The notes: generated by a model not told the origin, from the sequence alone. A DNA stretch of 64,000 nt from Salinicola lusitanus (GCF_003206045.1 NZ_PZJM01000003.1:402303-466302); one strand, 5' to 3'. Positions 19,711 to 29,125 are shown, counted from the first letter of the stretch. A program made the numbers and translations.

Positions 19711-19818
19711 GTGTAGGGTCTCTCAGAGTTAGCGGTTAGAATGGTGAAGATGATGGCTTGGCGGGCAGTGTCCCCGGCGATATATCCTGAATCAAACGCG
19801 TTTATCTAATCCTCAACG

Positions 19819-19831
19819 TGAGCAGAATTCA
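19819..19831. promoter_or_regulatory. MetR-like operator
   Basis: TGAGCAGAATTCA differs at one base from the MetR consensus TGAA-N5-TTCA. It lies 5 bases before the metR start, so binding could also repress metR. No perfect second site was found in the intergenic region. Confidence 0.45.
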
Positions 19832-19835
19832 TAGC

Positions 19836-20765
19836 ATGCTCGAACTTCGCCACCTCCGCACGCTGATCGCCCTGCGCGATACCGGTTCCCTCGTCGAGGC
19901 GGCGGAGCGCGTCCACCTGACCCAATCGGCGCTGTCCCACCAGATCAAGGATCTGGAGTCGCGTCTCGGCATGCCGCTGTTCACGCGCAAGACACGTCCG
20001 GTGTCGTTCACGCGCGCCGGGGAGCGCCTGCTGACACTGGCCGAACAGGTTCTGCCTCAGTTGCGTCTGGCGGAGCGGGACCTGGCTCGGCTGGCGGGAC
20101 ACGAACAAGGGCGCCTGCACATGGCGATCGAGTGCCACAGCTGCTTTCAGTGGCTGATGCCGACGGTCGACCACTTTCGCAATCACTGGCCGGAAGTCGA
20201 GGTCGACATCCCCAGCGGCCAGAATTTCGACCTGCTGCCCGGCCTGACCCGCGAAGTTCTCGATCTGGTCATCACCGACAATCCCGAGCCGCTGCCGGGC
20301 GTGCACTACGAACCGCTGTTCCGCTACGAAGGCTTGCTGGCAGTGGCCAAGCAGCACGCCCTGGCGACCCGAAGCTGGGTCGAGCCATCGGACTTGATCG
20401 AGGAGACGCTGATCGTCTACCCGGTGGACCACTCCCGGCTGGACGTCTTCACCCAGTTTCTGGACCCGGTCAGCGTGCGGCCGAAGGAGATCCGCAGTGC
20501 GGAGCTGACGGTGATGATGATGCAGCTGGTAGCCAGCGGGCGCGGCGTCTGCGCCCTGCCCAACTGGGCACTGACCGAGTATCTGGAGCGCGACTACGTC
20601 AAGGCGCTGCCGCTGGGCAAGGAAGGGGTATGGAGCACGCTGTATGCGGCGATCCGGGAGGAGAATCTGGCGCTACCGTGGATGGAGGACTTCATTCGTA
20701 CCGCCAGAGACACGTCGTTCGCGGTACTGAACGGGATCAAGCCGGCGGGCGCGGAGCCCACCTGA
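19836..20765 (+). CDS. metR: LysR-type regulator of methionine genes
   Basis: A 309-residue LysR-family activator. The N-terminal winged helix-turn-helix reads TGSLVEAAERVHLTQSALSHQIKDLE, and the effector domain matches MetR (ECHSCFQWLMP, the homocysteine-binding region, and LPNWALTEYL). In enterobacteria MetR activates metE and metH. The ATG at 19836 gives the family N-terminus MLELRHLRTL; an earlier start at 19818 would only add six residues. It is divergent from metE. Confidence 0.95.
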   Translation: MLELRHLRTLIALRDTGSLVEAAERVHLTQSALSHQIKDLESRLGMPLFTRKTRPVSFTRAGERLLTLAEQVLPQLRLAERDLARLAGHEQGRLHMAIECHSCFQWLMPTVDHFRNHWPEVEVDIPSGQNFDLLPGLTREVLDLVITDNPEPLPGVHYEPLFRYEGLLAVAKQHALATRSWVEPSDLIEETLIVYPVDHSRLDVFTQFLDPVSVRPKEIRSAELTVMMMQLVASGRGVCALPNWALTEYLERDYVKALPLGKEGVWSTLYAAIREENLALPWMEDFIRTARDTSFAVLNGIKPAGAEPT

Positions 20766-20813
20766 GCCACGAACCACGGTGCGGACGCCGAAGCGCGTGC
20801 CGGCGCTGGCTCG

Positions 20814-22451
20814 TCAGGACGACTCCTCCTCGTCGAAGTTCAGCGGGTGAATCGCCTCCCGCCCATGGAGCGGTAGCAGCAAGCTGAACCGGGCGCCCCC
20901 CAGGCTGGCACTGCGATCGACCACGACATTGCCACCGTGCCAGGCCATGATCTTCTGCACGATGGAGAGCCCCAGCCCGTAGCCGCCGGAGCGGCGGGTG
21001 CGGCTGTCGTCCAGCCGGGCGAATGGCTTGAAGATGGCAATCCGCTTCTCTTCCGGCACCCCCGGACCATCGTCCTCGACATCGATCCGGACAGCCCTCG
21101 GCTCGCGGTGGATCGTCACCATGACCCGGGATTCGGCATGGCGGCAGGCATTGGCGACCAGATTCTGTACCGCACGCTGCAGGTAGCGCGGCTCCGCTTC
21201 CACCTCGAGCTCCTCGCCATCGACGACGCCGAGTTCGAGGTGCGGATGCAGCGGGCTCAGCGTATCCAGCACTCGCCAGGCAACCGCCCGGCACTCCATG
21301 CTCTCCGTCTTGAGCGTGACGCCTTGCGCGTTCTCGCTGTCGAGCTTGGCATAGGTGAGGATCTCGTCGATCAGCCGGTCGAGCTCGGAAATGTCCTCGT
21401 CGATGCCCGCCAGCTGGCGCTGGGCGCTTTCATCCTTGCTGAGATCCTCGAGCATCTGGACCGCGAAGCGAATGCGGGCCACCGGCGTGCGCAACTCGTG
21501 GGAAACGGCACGGATCATCTCCTGCTGGCTGCGCAGCAGCGACTGGACCTGGGCGGCCATGCCATTGAGCGCCATGCCCAGGCGACCGACGAAGTCGTTG
21601 CTGTCGACCCGCACCCGCGAGTTGAGATGCCCGGCGGCAATCCTCGTCGCGGCGCGCTCCAGCCGCCCCACGCGCCCTTCGACACTCCAGACGATGAGAT
21701 AGATGGCTCCCGCCAGGGTCAAGAGCACCATGATCAGCAGCGCCAGCGCCAGCGACAGCGGCATCGATTCGAAACTGGGCAGCGGACCGATTCGCAACCA
21801 GCGATCCGGGCCGACTCGGGCGTGGATATAGAGCGCGCTGAGGCCCGTTTCGAGACGCACCACCACCTCGCCGGCGTCGAGGCGCGTCGCCTGGATGGGG
21901 TCGACATCCGTCGGTGGCGCGGTGTAGAGACCGAGTGGCACGTGGAACTGCTGTTTGACCCGCTCGAAGCGACGGGCCTGGATCTCGTCCGTCTCGCCGC
22001 TCAGCCAGCTTCGCAGCACTTCGGTGATGCCGCGCAGCTGCATCTCGTTGAGACTGTTGATGCGTGCCGCCAGCACCCATTGGGAGTTCGGCAACTGATA
22101 GAGAGAGCGCCAGCCCTTGTCGGTCGACTCGATGACGGGGCGGTTCTCGCGCAAGCGGGCTCGCTCGAAGTAGTTGAGCGAGAGCTCGTCGAGCTTGAAC
22201 AGCCCCAACGGCATGCCCAGTGTCGATGCCATCGATGCCAGCCAGTCATTTCGCTGCGCCAACGGTTGGCGAGAGACGAGATCGGAAAGCAGCGCCAGCG
22301 GACCGCTGACGAGATTCTCCCGATAATGTTCCTGGCGCACCTTGTCGACCATCAGGAAACCGAGCAGCACCAGCGCGAAGGTGATGACCAACGCCGCCAG
22401 CAACGACACGTAGAACCGAAAGAATGTGCTGTCGGTAAAGGAACGACGCAT
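20814..22451 (-). CDS. rstB: Sensor histidine kinase, RstB-like
   Basis: A 545-residue inner-membrane histidine kinase. TM1 is at about 12-34 and TM2 at about 232-256, with a large periplasmic region between them. HAMP follows, then the phosphoacceptor His318 in VSHELRTPVARI, an N-box NLVANACRHAE, DDGPGVPEEKR and GYGLGLSIV. It is the probable partner of the response regulator upstream. It is longer than E. coli RstB (433), mainly in the periplasmic part, so the signal may differ. I use ATG 22451 because the 73 codons before it are not protein-like. Confidence 0.9.
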   Translation of the reverse strand: MRRSFTDSTFFRFYVSLLAALVITFALVLLGFLMVDKVRQEHYRENLVSGPLALLSDLVSRQPLAQRNDWLASMASTLGMPLGLFKLDELSLNYFERARLRENRPVIESTDKGWRSLYQLPNSQWVLAARINSLNEMQLRGITEVLRSWLSGETDEIQARRFERVKQQFHVPLGLYTAPPTDVDPIQATRLDAGEVVVRLETGLSALYIHARVGPDRWLRIGPLPSFESMPLSLALALLIMVLLTLAGAIYLIVWSVEGRVGRLERAATRIAAGHLNSRVRVDSNDFVGRLGMALNGMAAQVQSLLRSQQEMIRAVSHELRTPVARIRFAVQMLEDLSKDESAQRQLAGIDEDISELDRLIDEILTYAKLDSENAQGVTLKTESMECRAVAWRVLDTLSPLHPHLELGVVDGEELEVEAEPRYLQRAVQNLVANACRHAESRVMVTIHREPRAVRIDVEDDGPGVPEEKRIAIFKPFARLDDSRTRRSGGYGLGLSIVQKIMAWHGGNVVVDRSASLGGARFSLLLPLHGREAIHPLNFDEEESS

Positions 22452-22503
22452 GTTGAATCTCGCGCGGCAATCGGCTTCGTGGATGGCCAGAAGGCTAGTT
22501 TCG

Positions 22504-22525
22504 CCCGTCTCCGCGAAGAGACGGG
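22504..22525 (-). terminator. Hairpin between rstA and rstB
   Basis: CCCGTCTC and GAGACGGG form a perfect 8-bp stem with a 6-nt loop inside the unusually long 283-bp gap between the regulator and kinase genes. It could attenuate read-through into the kinase or mark a separate promoter region. Confidence 0.4.
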
Positions 22526-22734
22526 GGCCTGCTGCAGGAGGCGATCGATGTCCGCCGTGCGGCACCCGTGGCCCCGCGCTCGGCCGGCGTCGCGACGACT
22601 CGCCTATCGCCCCTGCCTGGCGTGGCCGGCCGAGCGACGGTAGTCGTGATCGCGAAGCTACTGACCGCAACAGCCCGGCAACCTGCCGGTTTCACGGCCC
22701 AGGAGAACCGAGCGGACACCGTGATCGGTTCGCT

Positions 22735-23454
22735 TCAGCTATCCCTGACGAATAGATACCCCTTGCTCCGCACGGTCTTGATGCGATGGGGGTGGTTGGG
22801 GTCGTCACCGATCTTGGGACGAATACGCGAGACGCGCACGTCGATGGAGCGATCCTGTCCATCGTATTTGATGCCGCGCAGCTGGGAAAATATCTCTTCC
22901 CGGGTCAGCACGCGGCCGGCGTTGTCGGCCAGCAGCCAGAGGAGGTCGAACTCGGCGCTGGTGAGATCGACCCGCTCCTCCTCCAGCCAGGCTTCGCGAG
23001 TGGCGCTGTCGATGACCAGGTTGTCGAAGGTCAGGCGGGTCGCTCCACTGGAGGAGACCAGGCTGTCGGCGCGGCGCATCAAGGCCCTCATGCGCGCCAG
23101 CAGAACCCTGGGCTGAACCGGCTTGGGCACGTAGTCGTCGGCGCCCATCTCCAGGCCGAGGACCTGATCCATGTCGTCGGTGCGCGCGGTCAGCATCAGG
23201 ATGGGGCCGGCATAGTGCGGTCGCGCCCGCCGGCAGATGGACAGACCATCCTCGCCGGGCAGCATCAGATCGAGGATCACCATGTCCGGCTGCTCCTCGA
23301 CGATACGCTCCACGCCGTGCGCGCCATCATGCTCCAGCCCGACCTGGAACCCGTTGGCCTCCAGATACTCACGCGTCAGATGTGCCAGACGCTCGTCGTC
23401 TTCGATGATCAATACGCGATCTTGATGTGCAGTGCTGTCCAAGCTGTCATCCAT
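22735..23454 (-). CDS. rstA: Response regulator, RstA-like (OmpR family)
   Basis: A 239-residue regulator with an N-terminal receiver and a C-terminal winged-helix DNA-binding domain. The phosphoacceptor is Asp62 in MVILDLMLPGEDG, with the acidic pair in IIEDDE and Lys in YVPKPVQPRVLLARMRAL, a stretch characteristic of RstA. The DNA-binding part ends KTVRSKGYLFV. ATG 23454 is chosen; the 23 residues encoded upstream are not conserved-looking. The partner kinase lies downstream after a long gap. Confidence 0.92.
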   Translation of the reverse strand: MDDSLDSTAHQDRVLIIEDDERLAHLTREYLEANGFQVGLEHDGAHGVERIVEEQPDMVILDLMLPGEDGLSICRRARPHYAGPILMLTARTDDMDQVLGLEMGADDYVPKPVQPRVLLARMRALMRRADSLVSSSGATRLTFDNLVIDSATREAWLEEERVDLTSAEFDLLWLLADNAGRVLTREEIFSQLRGIKYDGQDRSIDVRVSRIRPKIGDDPNHPHRIKTVRSKGYLFVRDS

Positions 23455-23637
23455 CCCTTTGAGTTGGCCTCGAAACCCTGCATACCGATATTCATTTATT
23501 ATGTGGCGGCTCACGGCAATCACGATTCACGCAACTGCATTATGGCTTGCCATCATGATACTGCTGTCTCTGAAAACCGACTTCGAAAACAAAGACTGAC
23601 GCTACGCTTAAAAACAGAACATAGCGAATTAAACAGC

Positions 23638-23664
23638 ATCATACCCGAATTGTTCCCTTTGTAA
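23638..23664 (-). promoter_or_regulatory. Promoter candidate for rstA in a 327-bp gap
   Basis: On the minus strand TTACAA and TATGAT are separated by 15 bases, shorter than ideal. The gap 23455-23781 is richer in A+T than its surroundings and holds no gene that I can support. Nothing else stands out in it. Confidence 0.35.
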
Positions 23665-23781
23665 CCCAGTATCGCTGGCGGCCAAAGTACCTTGGGTTGG
23701 AATCCTCCGGGAGCGCACCATCAAGATGCCCGTCGTGACGCCATGCAGGGTGTCGCTCCTGGCGAATTTCTTAGCGCGGGA

Positions 23782-24429
23782 TCAGTAAGTCAGGCGTCCG
23801 TAAAGTTCGCCGAAGGGGCGCATGACGTGGCGTTGATAGTGGGGGCGCTGCTGCAGCCGTCGATACCACGCTTCCACGTTGGGCAGCGACGGTCGCGGTA
23901 TCTCGAGTTCGAAGTAACGGTAGAGCGTGGTGCCGGCCGGAATATCGGCCAATCCCAGCCGATCTCCGCTGAGGAACGGACTCTGGGCCAGGCGCTCGTC
24001 GAGGAGGCGGTAGAGCCGGTCGCACTTGGCCAGCGAACGTTCGATGGCGACATCGTCATGCTGGTCGCCCGGCGTGCGATAGAAGCCCCAGAAGATACCA
24101 CCAAAGAAAGCCGGCTCCAGTTCGGACAACGACCAATCGAGCCAGCGATCGATCAGCGACTGGGCGGCCGGAGAGGCGCGCCGAAAATCCTGTCCGCCAT
24201 GCGCCGAAGCCAGGTAGCGAAGGATTGCGTGCGTTTCCCAGACGATGGTCTCGTCCTCTTCGATGACGGGAATCCGCCCGTTGGGATTCATCGCCAGAAA
24301 CGCCTCGTCGTCCAGGCCGCCCTGCTCTCCCCCCGCCGGTCGATGGGCGTAGTCGAGTCCCAGTTCGTCAGCCAGCCACAGCACTTTCTGGACGTTGTAT
24401 GAGCTCTCGCGCCCCCAGATCGTCAACAT
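23782..24429 (-). CDS. Glutathione S-transferase family protein
   Basis: A 215-residue cytosolic GST. The N-terminal thioredoxin-like domain begins LTIWGRESSYNVQKVLWL, with Ser10 as the likely catalytic residue, and contains NPNGRIPVIEEDETIVWETHAILRYL, the glutathione-binding strand and following helix. The C-terminal helical domain ends LPNVEAWYRRLQQRP. The substrate is unknown. ATG 24429 has a strong GGAGGGG upstream; the longer frame is rejected. Confidence 0.93.
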   Translation of the reverse strand: MLTIWGRESSYNVQKVLWLADELGLDYAHRPAGGEQGGLDDEAFLAMNPNGRIPVIEEDETIVWETHAILRYLASAHGGQDFRRASPAAQSLIDRWLDWSLSELEPAFFGGIFWGFYRTPGDQHDDVAIERSLAKCDRLYRLLDERLAQSPFLSGDRLGLADIPAGTTLYRYFELEIPRPSLPNVEAWYRRLQQRPHYQRHVMRPFGELYGRLTY

Positions 24430-24495
24430 CGTTCGCCCCTCCGGTTCACGGCCCGTCTCTCGCGCCGTCTCGACCTCCATTTCCCGTCGCCGACC

Positions 24496-25035
24496 TCAGC
24501 GGCTCAAATCCACATCCCGGGTCTGCCCCTCGCCGAGTTCGATCTGCTTGATGATGATCGGACTGCGCGAGTTGCCACCGGGAAGCAACACGCTGCCGGC
24601 GACGTAGAAGACACCGGCGGGGATGCCGCGCACGACGAAATAGCCGTTGTCGTCGGTCTTGGCGTAGTGCGTGTATTCCCGGGCCCGTGGGTCGGCAGGT
24701 TCGATCTTGCGCCCCGAGAGCGCCACGTCGGCGGCTTCGGCGGCATAACGGGTCGCGGGCGCTACCGATACCGTCTCGCCGGCACCGATCAACGTCTGGC
24801 CGGCGGAGGTCTCGTAGGTCAGACGCCCCTGCACGGCAGACGTCCCTTTTTTCTCCAGCTTCGCGTACTCGTCGGCCGGAAAGGGGATCTGGCGCTTCAC
24901 CACGGTTTCATCGCTGTCGGCACCACCGAAGATATCGGGCATCTGAAACGATCCCGTCGAAAGGCTCTCGCAGCCCGCCAGCACCAGCGTCACCGTCAGC
25001 GCCAAAGCGCCGAGCCGAAGATTTCCCGCCACCAT
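24496..25035 (-). CDS. Lipoprotein with a carboxypeptidase-regulatory-like fold
   Basis: A 179-residue predicted outer- or inner-membrane lipoprotein. The lipobox LVLAGC puts the lipidated Cys at residue 22. The mature part shows GRLTYE, a variable loop, then KTDDNGYFVVRGIPAGVFYVAG, a pattern typical of the beta-sandwich carboxypeptidase-regulatory-like domain. It has no catalytic residues I can see and may be a structural or binding protein. AGGAGA precedes the ATG at 25035. The gene is 67 bases upstream of the GST gene and could be cotranscribed with it. Confidence 0.75.
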   Translation of the reverse strand: MVAGNLRLGALALTVTLVLAGCESLSTGSFQMPDIFGGADSDETVVKRQIPFPADEYAKLEKKGTSAVQGRLTYETSAGQTLIGAGETVSVAPATRYAAEAADVALSGRKIEPADPRAREYTHYAKTDDNGYFVVRGIPAGVFYVAGSVLLPGGNSRSPIIIKQIELGEGQTRDVDLSR

Positions 25036-25147
25036 CGATTCTCTCCTTGAACATTGACGCTGGTCGTCAGCGTCACGAGCCTCATCCTGCCTGCCAATCG
25101 GGCAACAAGTTCGCAAGCCGTCATTACCATGACGCCATGCCGTTCGC

Positions 25148-27601
25148 TCACGGCAGCGCGTCCCGAGGCAATGCATAAGCCACGACATAGTCCCCCATAC
25201 GGGAGCCGAAAGTCCCGTGCCCGCCGGCCGTGACGACCACGTACTGGCGGCCGTCCCTGCCCCGGTAGGTCATTGGCGTGGCCTGTCCGCCTGCGGGGAG
25301 CCGGGCTTTCCAGAGTTCGCGACCACTGGTCAGGTCGTAAGCCCGCAGATATTGATCGAGCGTGCCGCTGAGAAAACTGACGCCACCGGCGGTGGTGATC
25401 GGCCCGCCCAGCGCCGGGACGCCGACGGCCAACGGGATCGGCAGGTCGAACGGCATGCTGTCTCTCGTGGTGCCGTTGCGATGTTGCCAGACCACTTCAC
25501 GACTGCCGAGATCGATCCCCGCGACCTGGCCCCAGGGCGGCGCCTGGCAAGGCAGGCCGAGTATCGACAGGAACGGCCCCAGTTCGACGGCGTATGGCGC
25601 CCTTCGATTGGGTCGAACGCCCTGCTCGCTGGCGGACGCCTCCGGATCGTCTTCGCCGTCGCGGGGGATCAGACGCGAGACGAAGGCGAGATAGTTGGGG
25701 CTGGTGAACATCGCCTGACGCGCCGGATCGACGGCCACTCCGCTCCAGTTGAAAACGCCGACATTGCCGGGATAGACGAGACTCCCGTTCAGCGACGGCG
25801 GCGTGTACTGCCCTCGATAGTCGAGAGCGTGGAACTGGATGCGGCACAGCATCTGATCGATCGGCGAGACGCCCCACATGTCGCTGCCGGTGAGTGGCGG
25901 CGGCAGCAGGTTGAGTGTCGAACGCGGCTGGGTCGCCGCGGTGAAGTCACCCTCGACCGCACCGCTGGGCGCCTTGACCTCCTCGATCGGCACGATCGGC
26001 TCCCCGGTCCCCCGGTCGAGCACGTAGAGGCTGCCCTGCTTGGTCGGTTGAATCACCGCCGGCAACATGCCGTCGGGCGTCTGGAGGTCGAGCAGGACCG
26101 GCTGGGCGGGAGTATCCATGTCCCAAAGGTCGTGGTGGACGAACTGCTGCCGCCAGCGGACCCCGCCGGTGGCGAGACCCAGCGCCACCAGTGCCGCGCC
26201 GTAGGTCTCGTCATTCTCGTCGCGATCGGCACCGTACGGGTCCGGCGTGGCGTTGCCGGTCGGCAGATAGACCAGTCCCAGGCGCTCGTCGACGCTGAGC
26301 GGCGCCCAGGCATTGGGGGAGTTGCGGGTGTAGGTCGCCTCGGGCGCAATGGGAGCGGTGGCTTCCGGATTGCCGCTGTCCCAGTTCCAGACCAGCTCTC
26401 CCGTACCGACATCGTAGGCCCGGACGACCCCCGAGGGCTCATCGGTGGAGCCGTTGTCGGTGACGTGACCGCCGATGATGACCAAGTGTTCGGTGACCAC
26501 CGGCGGCGACGTGGCGTAGTAACCGCCGGGCGCGAAATCGCCGATATTGCGCGTCAGGTCGACTTCGCCATCGACCCCGAAACCGGGACAACGCTCGCCG
26601 CTCTGGGCGTCCAGCGCAATCAGCCTGGCATCGGCCGTCGGCACGAAGAGTCGTCGCGGGCACATCACGTCCGTCTGGCCAATCGACGGCACTCGCGGCG
26701 CGACGGGGCCTTCGTCGCTCCCGGCAGCGCCACCCCCGGTCGCGACGCCACTCCCCGCCGTGTCGGCGTAATCGGATACGTCGTAGTAGGCGACACCGCG
26801 ACAGGTCATGTGCGCCCAGCCAGAGAAATCGTCGGCGCCCATCCTGCTGAGCTCGGGATCGAAGGTCCATCGGACGTCGCCGGTTTCCGGTGACACTGCT
26901 ATCACTCGGCTATGGGAAGTACACAGAAAGAGATTGTCGCCCACCTTCAGCGGCGTGTTCTCGTTGGTAATCTCCGGTGGCGAGGTGGACGTCGCGATGT
27001 CACCGGTTCGAAGGCGCCAGGCTTCCTGGAGCCTGCCGACATTCGCCGGCGTGATCTGGTCGAGGGACGAATAGTGGGTACCGGCATTGGTGCCGCCGTA
27101 GGCGGGCCAGTTCTCTCCTGCCACCTGCGCCTCGTTGATCACCTGCGCCCTGCGTTCGGGATCGAGTCGTCCCTCGATGGTGCCCGGCGCGATGAACTGC
27201 GCGACCACCGCGATCCCGATCGTCAGGCCGACGGCCAGCGCCAGCGCGCCGCTTCCCAGCGGAGAGGCCACCGGCTTTCTCCACCACGGCAACAGCAGCA
27301 CGATCCCGAGCACGCAGGGCAGCGCGACCCGCGGCGCCAGTTGCCACCAGTCGAATCCCACCTCCCACAGCGACCAGGCCAGCGTCGCCAGCAGTACCAT
27401 CGCGTAAAGCAGCAGTGCCGCCGGATGGCGACGAATCAGCAGCCCGCCACTGGCCAGGAGGCCGAGACCGGCGAGCAGATAGTAACCGCTGCCCCGCAGG
27501 ACGATCAGCCAGCCCCCGCCCACGACCAGGATCAGGCCCACGACCACCATGACGGCGCCCAGCACCCAGGCAGCGAGCCGATACGGTTTGCGTGCGCTCA
27601 T
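25148..27601 (-). CDS. gcd: Membrane-bound PQQ-dependent glucose/quinate-type dehydrogenase
   Basis: An 817-residue quinoprotein. About five transmembrane helices occupy the first 150 residues, followed by a periplasmic eight-bladed propeller that holds PQQ and Ca2+. The start of the propeller domain reads NAGTHYSSLDQITPANV; the catalytic region is HHDLWDMDTPAQPVLLDL. It oxidises an aldose or quinate/shikimate in the periplasm and passes electrons to ubiquinone. Glucose is the likeliest substrate, but the sequence alone does not decide. No PQQ biosynthesis genes are in the window. ATG 27601 is preferred over 27646 because MSARKPYRL begins the first membrane-anchor region. Confidence 0.93.
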   Translation of the reverse strand: MSARKPYRLAAWVLGAVMVVVGLILVVGGGWLIVLRGSGYYLLAGLGLLASGGLLIRRHPAALLLYAMVLLATLAWSLWEVGFDWWQLAPRVALPCVLGIVLLLPWWRKPVASPLGSGALALAVGLTIGIAVVAQFIAPGTIEGRLDPERRAQVINEAQVAGENWPAYGGTNAGTHYSSLDQITPANVGRLQEAWRLRTGDIATSTSPPEITNENTPLKVGDNLFLCTSHSRVIAVSPETGDVRWTFDPELSRMGADDFSGWAHMTCRGVAYYDVSDYADTAGSGVATGGGAAGSDEGPVAPRVPSIGQTDVMCPRRLFVPTADARLIALDAQSGERCPGFGVDGEVDLTRNIGDFAPGGYYATSPPVVTEHLVIIGGHVTDNGSTDEPSGVVRAYDVGTGELVWNWDSGNPEATAPIAPEATYTRNSPNAWAPLSVDERLGLVYLPTGNATPDPYGADRDENDETYGAALVALGLATGGVRWRQQFVHHDLWDMDTPAQPVLLDLQTPDGMLPAVIQPTKQGSLYVLDRGTGEPIVPIEEVKAPSGAVEGDFTAATQPRSTLNLLPPPLTGSDMWGVSPIDQMLCRIQFHALDYRGQYTPPSLNGSLVYPGNVGVFNWSGVAVDPARQAMFTSPNYLAFVSRLIPRDGEDDPEASASEQGVRPNRRAPYAVELGPFLSILGLPCQAPPWGQVAGIDLGSREVVWQHRNGTTRDSMPFDLPIPLAVGVPALGGPITTAGGVSFLSGTLDQYLRAYDLTSGRELWKARLPAGGQATPMTYRGRDGRQYVVVTAGGHGTFGSRMGDYVVAYALPRDALP

Positions 27602-27708
27602 GTCGATGGCACTCCCCTCGCTGGCAAGCTCTCCCCGTGGGGACATCGATGTCGCTCGAGTCCGGGGATCTTTTTTCCAGTACCGCCGAATTCCCAGTAT
27701 GGCTCAAA

Positions 27709-28233
27709 TCAAGGGTCTGGCGGGCCGACGATCATCTGACTGCCGCGTATCTGAATATCGAACCGGCCCAGAAAGCTCATGCCGAGCAGCACCACGTCGT
27801 CGCCGATACCCGCATGGATCGAACCGGGCACCTGTCGGGCGGTCAGCCCTCCCAGCCTCACACTCTCCAGCGTGGCCAGATTGCCGCTGACGCGACCGTT
27901 GGCCGTGGTAAACATGACCTCCGGCCCAGGTTCGATCTGCAAGGTGCGGGCGAGAGACTGCGAAAGCGAGACGTAGGTGGCGCCGGTATCGATCAGGAAC
28001 GTCACCGCCTGGCCATCGACCTCCCCCGGCGCCACGAAGTGGCCCTGCGCATTGCGCTCCAGGGTGACCGGCGCCTGATGCTCGAACGTCGCGGTCGCCA
28101 GTTCCGCGTTGGGATGACTACGCCGCTGTTCCACTCCACGAAACCACCAGCCCGCCAACAGCAGCAGGAGCACCCAGAACAGCACCATCATGCCGACGCC
28201 GGTGCGGCGGACACCTCGCGCGTCGTCATCCAT
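27709..28233 (-). CDS. Single-pass clan AA aspartic protease (retropepsin-like)
   Basis: A 174-residue protein with one N-terminal transmembrane helix at about 14-30 and a retropepsin-like domain facing the periplasm. The catalytic motif is FLIDTGATYVSLS; a hydrophobic LLGMSFLGRFDI strand near the end is the usual second signature. Such proteins (TIGR02281 type) act as homodimers; targets are unknown. It overlaps the DUF3253 gene upstream by 8 bases, so the two are translationally coupled. Confidence 0.92.
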   Translation of the reverse strand: MDDDARGVRRTGVGMMVLFWVLLLLLAGWWFRGVEQRRSHPNAELATATFEHQAPVTLERNAQGHFVAPGEVDGQAVTFLIDTGATYVSLSQSLARTLQIEPGPEVMFTTANGRVSGNLATLESVRLGGLTARQVPGSIHAGIGDDVVLLGMSFLGRFDIQIRGSQMIVGPPDP

Positions 28234-28495
28234 CGCGATCGGCCGGCAACTGCAGCCGGATCGCCCCGCGCCAAGCCTCTTCCGGCGACAGTGCCCGTCC
28301 CCGCTGGAGCACAGCGAGACGCCCCTCGCGGGCCAGCTCGCGCGAACTGGCCCGTATCGGCGCCATCAGGGGGCGCCAGTCGTCATCCAACTGGCGCGCC
28401 ACTTCCGAGGGACAGAAGGTCTTGGCGGAACCGCGCGATTCGGCCATGGCCAGGATCGCACGGCGCAGCGTCGCCGGGTGGGGTGACGACGCCAT
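28226..28495 (-). CDS. DUF3253 domain protein
   Basis: An 89-residue small basic protein. It begins with a helix-rich LRRAILAMAESRGSAKTFCPSEVARQL segment and continues RPLMAPIRASSRELAREGRLAVLQRG, the DUF3253 pattern, which resembles a compact winged-helix. Function is unknown. It lies 6 bases after the PEBP gene and overlaps the protease gene, so the three look like one operon. Confidence 0.88.
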   Translation of the reverse strand: MASSPHPATLRRAILAMAESRGSAKTFCPSEVARQLDDDWRPLMAPIRASSRELAREGRLAVLQRGRALSPEEAWRGAIRLQLPADRDG

Positions 28496-28501
28496 GACGA
28501 C

Positions 28502-29125
28502 TCAGCGCAGGTCCGGGTTGAGCGTATAGGTCCCGGTGACGCTGGATTCGGCCAGGACGTGACCGGCCATCGCCTCGCGGACCTGTTCACCGGTGAACTC
28601 GCCCGCCAGCCCCAGCGTGGGGATGTCCAGCGCGAACAGGCTGAACGTGTAGCGGTGGACGATCTCGTCGTTCCACGGCGGACAGGGACCGTCGTAGCCA
28701 CCGTAGACACCCGCCATGTCGGGATCGCCGGCCAGGAAACCGGTGTAGCCGTTGATGCCGCTGATCCCCTTGGCGGTCTGCCCCGGCGGTTTCCCCTTGG
28801 GCACCACGCCGTCGGCCATCTCGCCTTCCTCCAGCAGGTTGACTTCCGCCGGGATGTCGACCAGCACCCAATGATAGAAGTCGACTCGCGGCAGTTCCGG
28901 CGGCAACGTCTTGCCCTCCTGGTTGACGTCATCCGCCACGCCGGGAACGTCGGGGTCGGTCACCAGCATCACGAAGCTTCGCGTCCCCGATGGCGCGTCC
29001 AGCCAGCGCACTTCCGGATTGCGATTGTCGCTGAGGCGCATGTGCTGCTCCGGATCCGGGACGGCAAAAGCGAAGGTCGCCGGGATCGGTTTGCCCTCCT
29101 CGACACCCTTGATGGTCAGACGCAT
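28502..29125 (-). CDS. YbhB/YbcL-family (PEBP/Raf kinase inhibitor-like) protein
   Basis: A 207-residue phosphatidylethanolamine-binding-protein fold. The ligand-pocket DPDVPG and the FYHWVLVDIP strand with its His are present, as is YGGYDGPCPPWNDEIVHRYTFSLFALD. No signal peptide is visible, so it is probably cytosolic. Bacterial members have no settled function. A short ribosome binding site, GAGGAG, lies upstream. It leads the protease-DUF3253 group. Confidence 0.92.
   Translation of the reverse strand: MRLTIKGVEEGKPIPATFAFAVPDPEQHMRLSDNRNPEVRWLDAPSGTRSFVMLVTDPDVPGVADDVNQEGKTLPPELPRVDFYHWVLVDIPAEVNLLEEGEMADGVVPKGKPPGQTAKGISGINGYTGFLAGDPDMAGVYGGYDGPCPPWNDEIVHRYTFSLFALDIPTLGLAGEFTGEQVREAMAGHVLAESSVTGTYTLNPDLR

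Noticed and set aside
19711-19835. SAM or cobalamin riboswitch before metE
   Set aside because: The gap is only 125 bases and lacks the conserved cores; a MetR-controlled divergent promoter explains it.
28190-28486. Plus-strand 98-codon frame over DUF3253
   Set aside because: Antisense to a recognised gene, with Arg/Pro-rich composition and no ribosome binding site.
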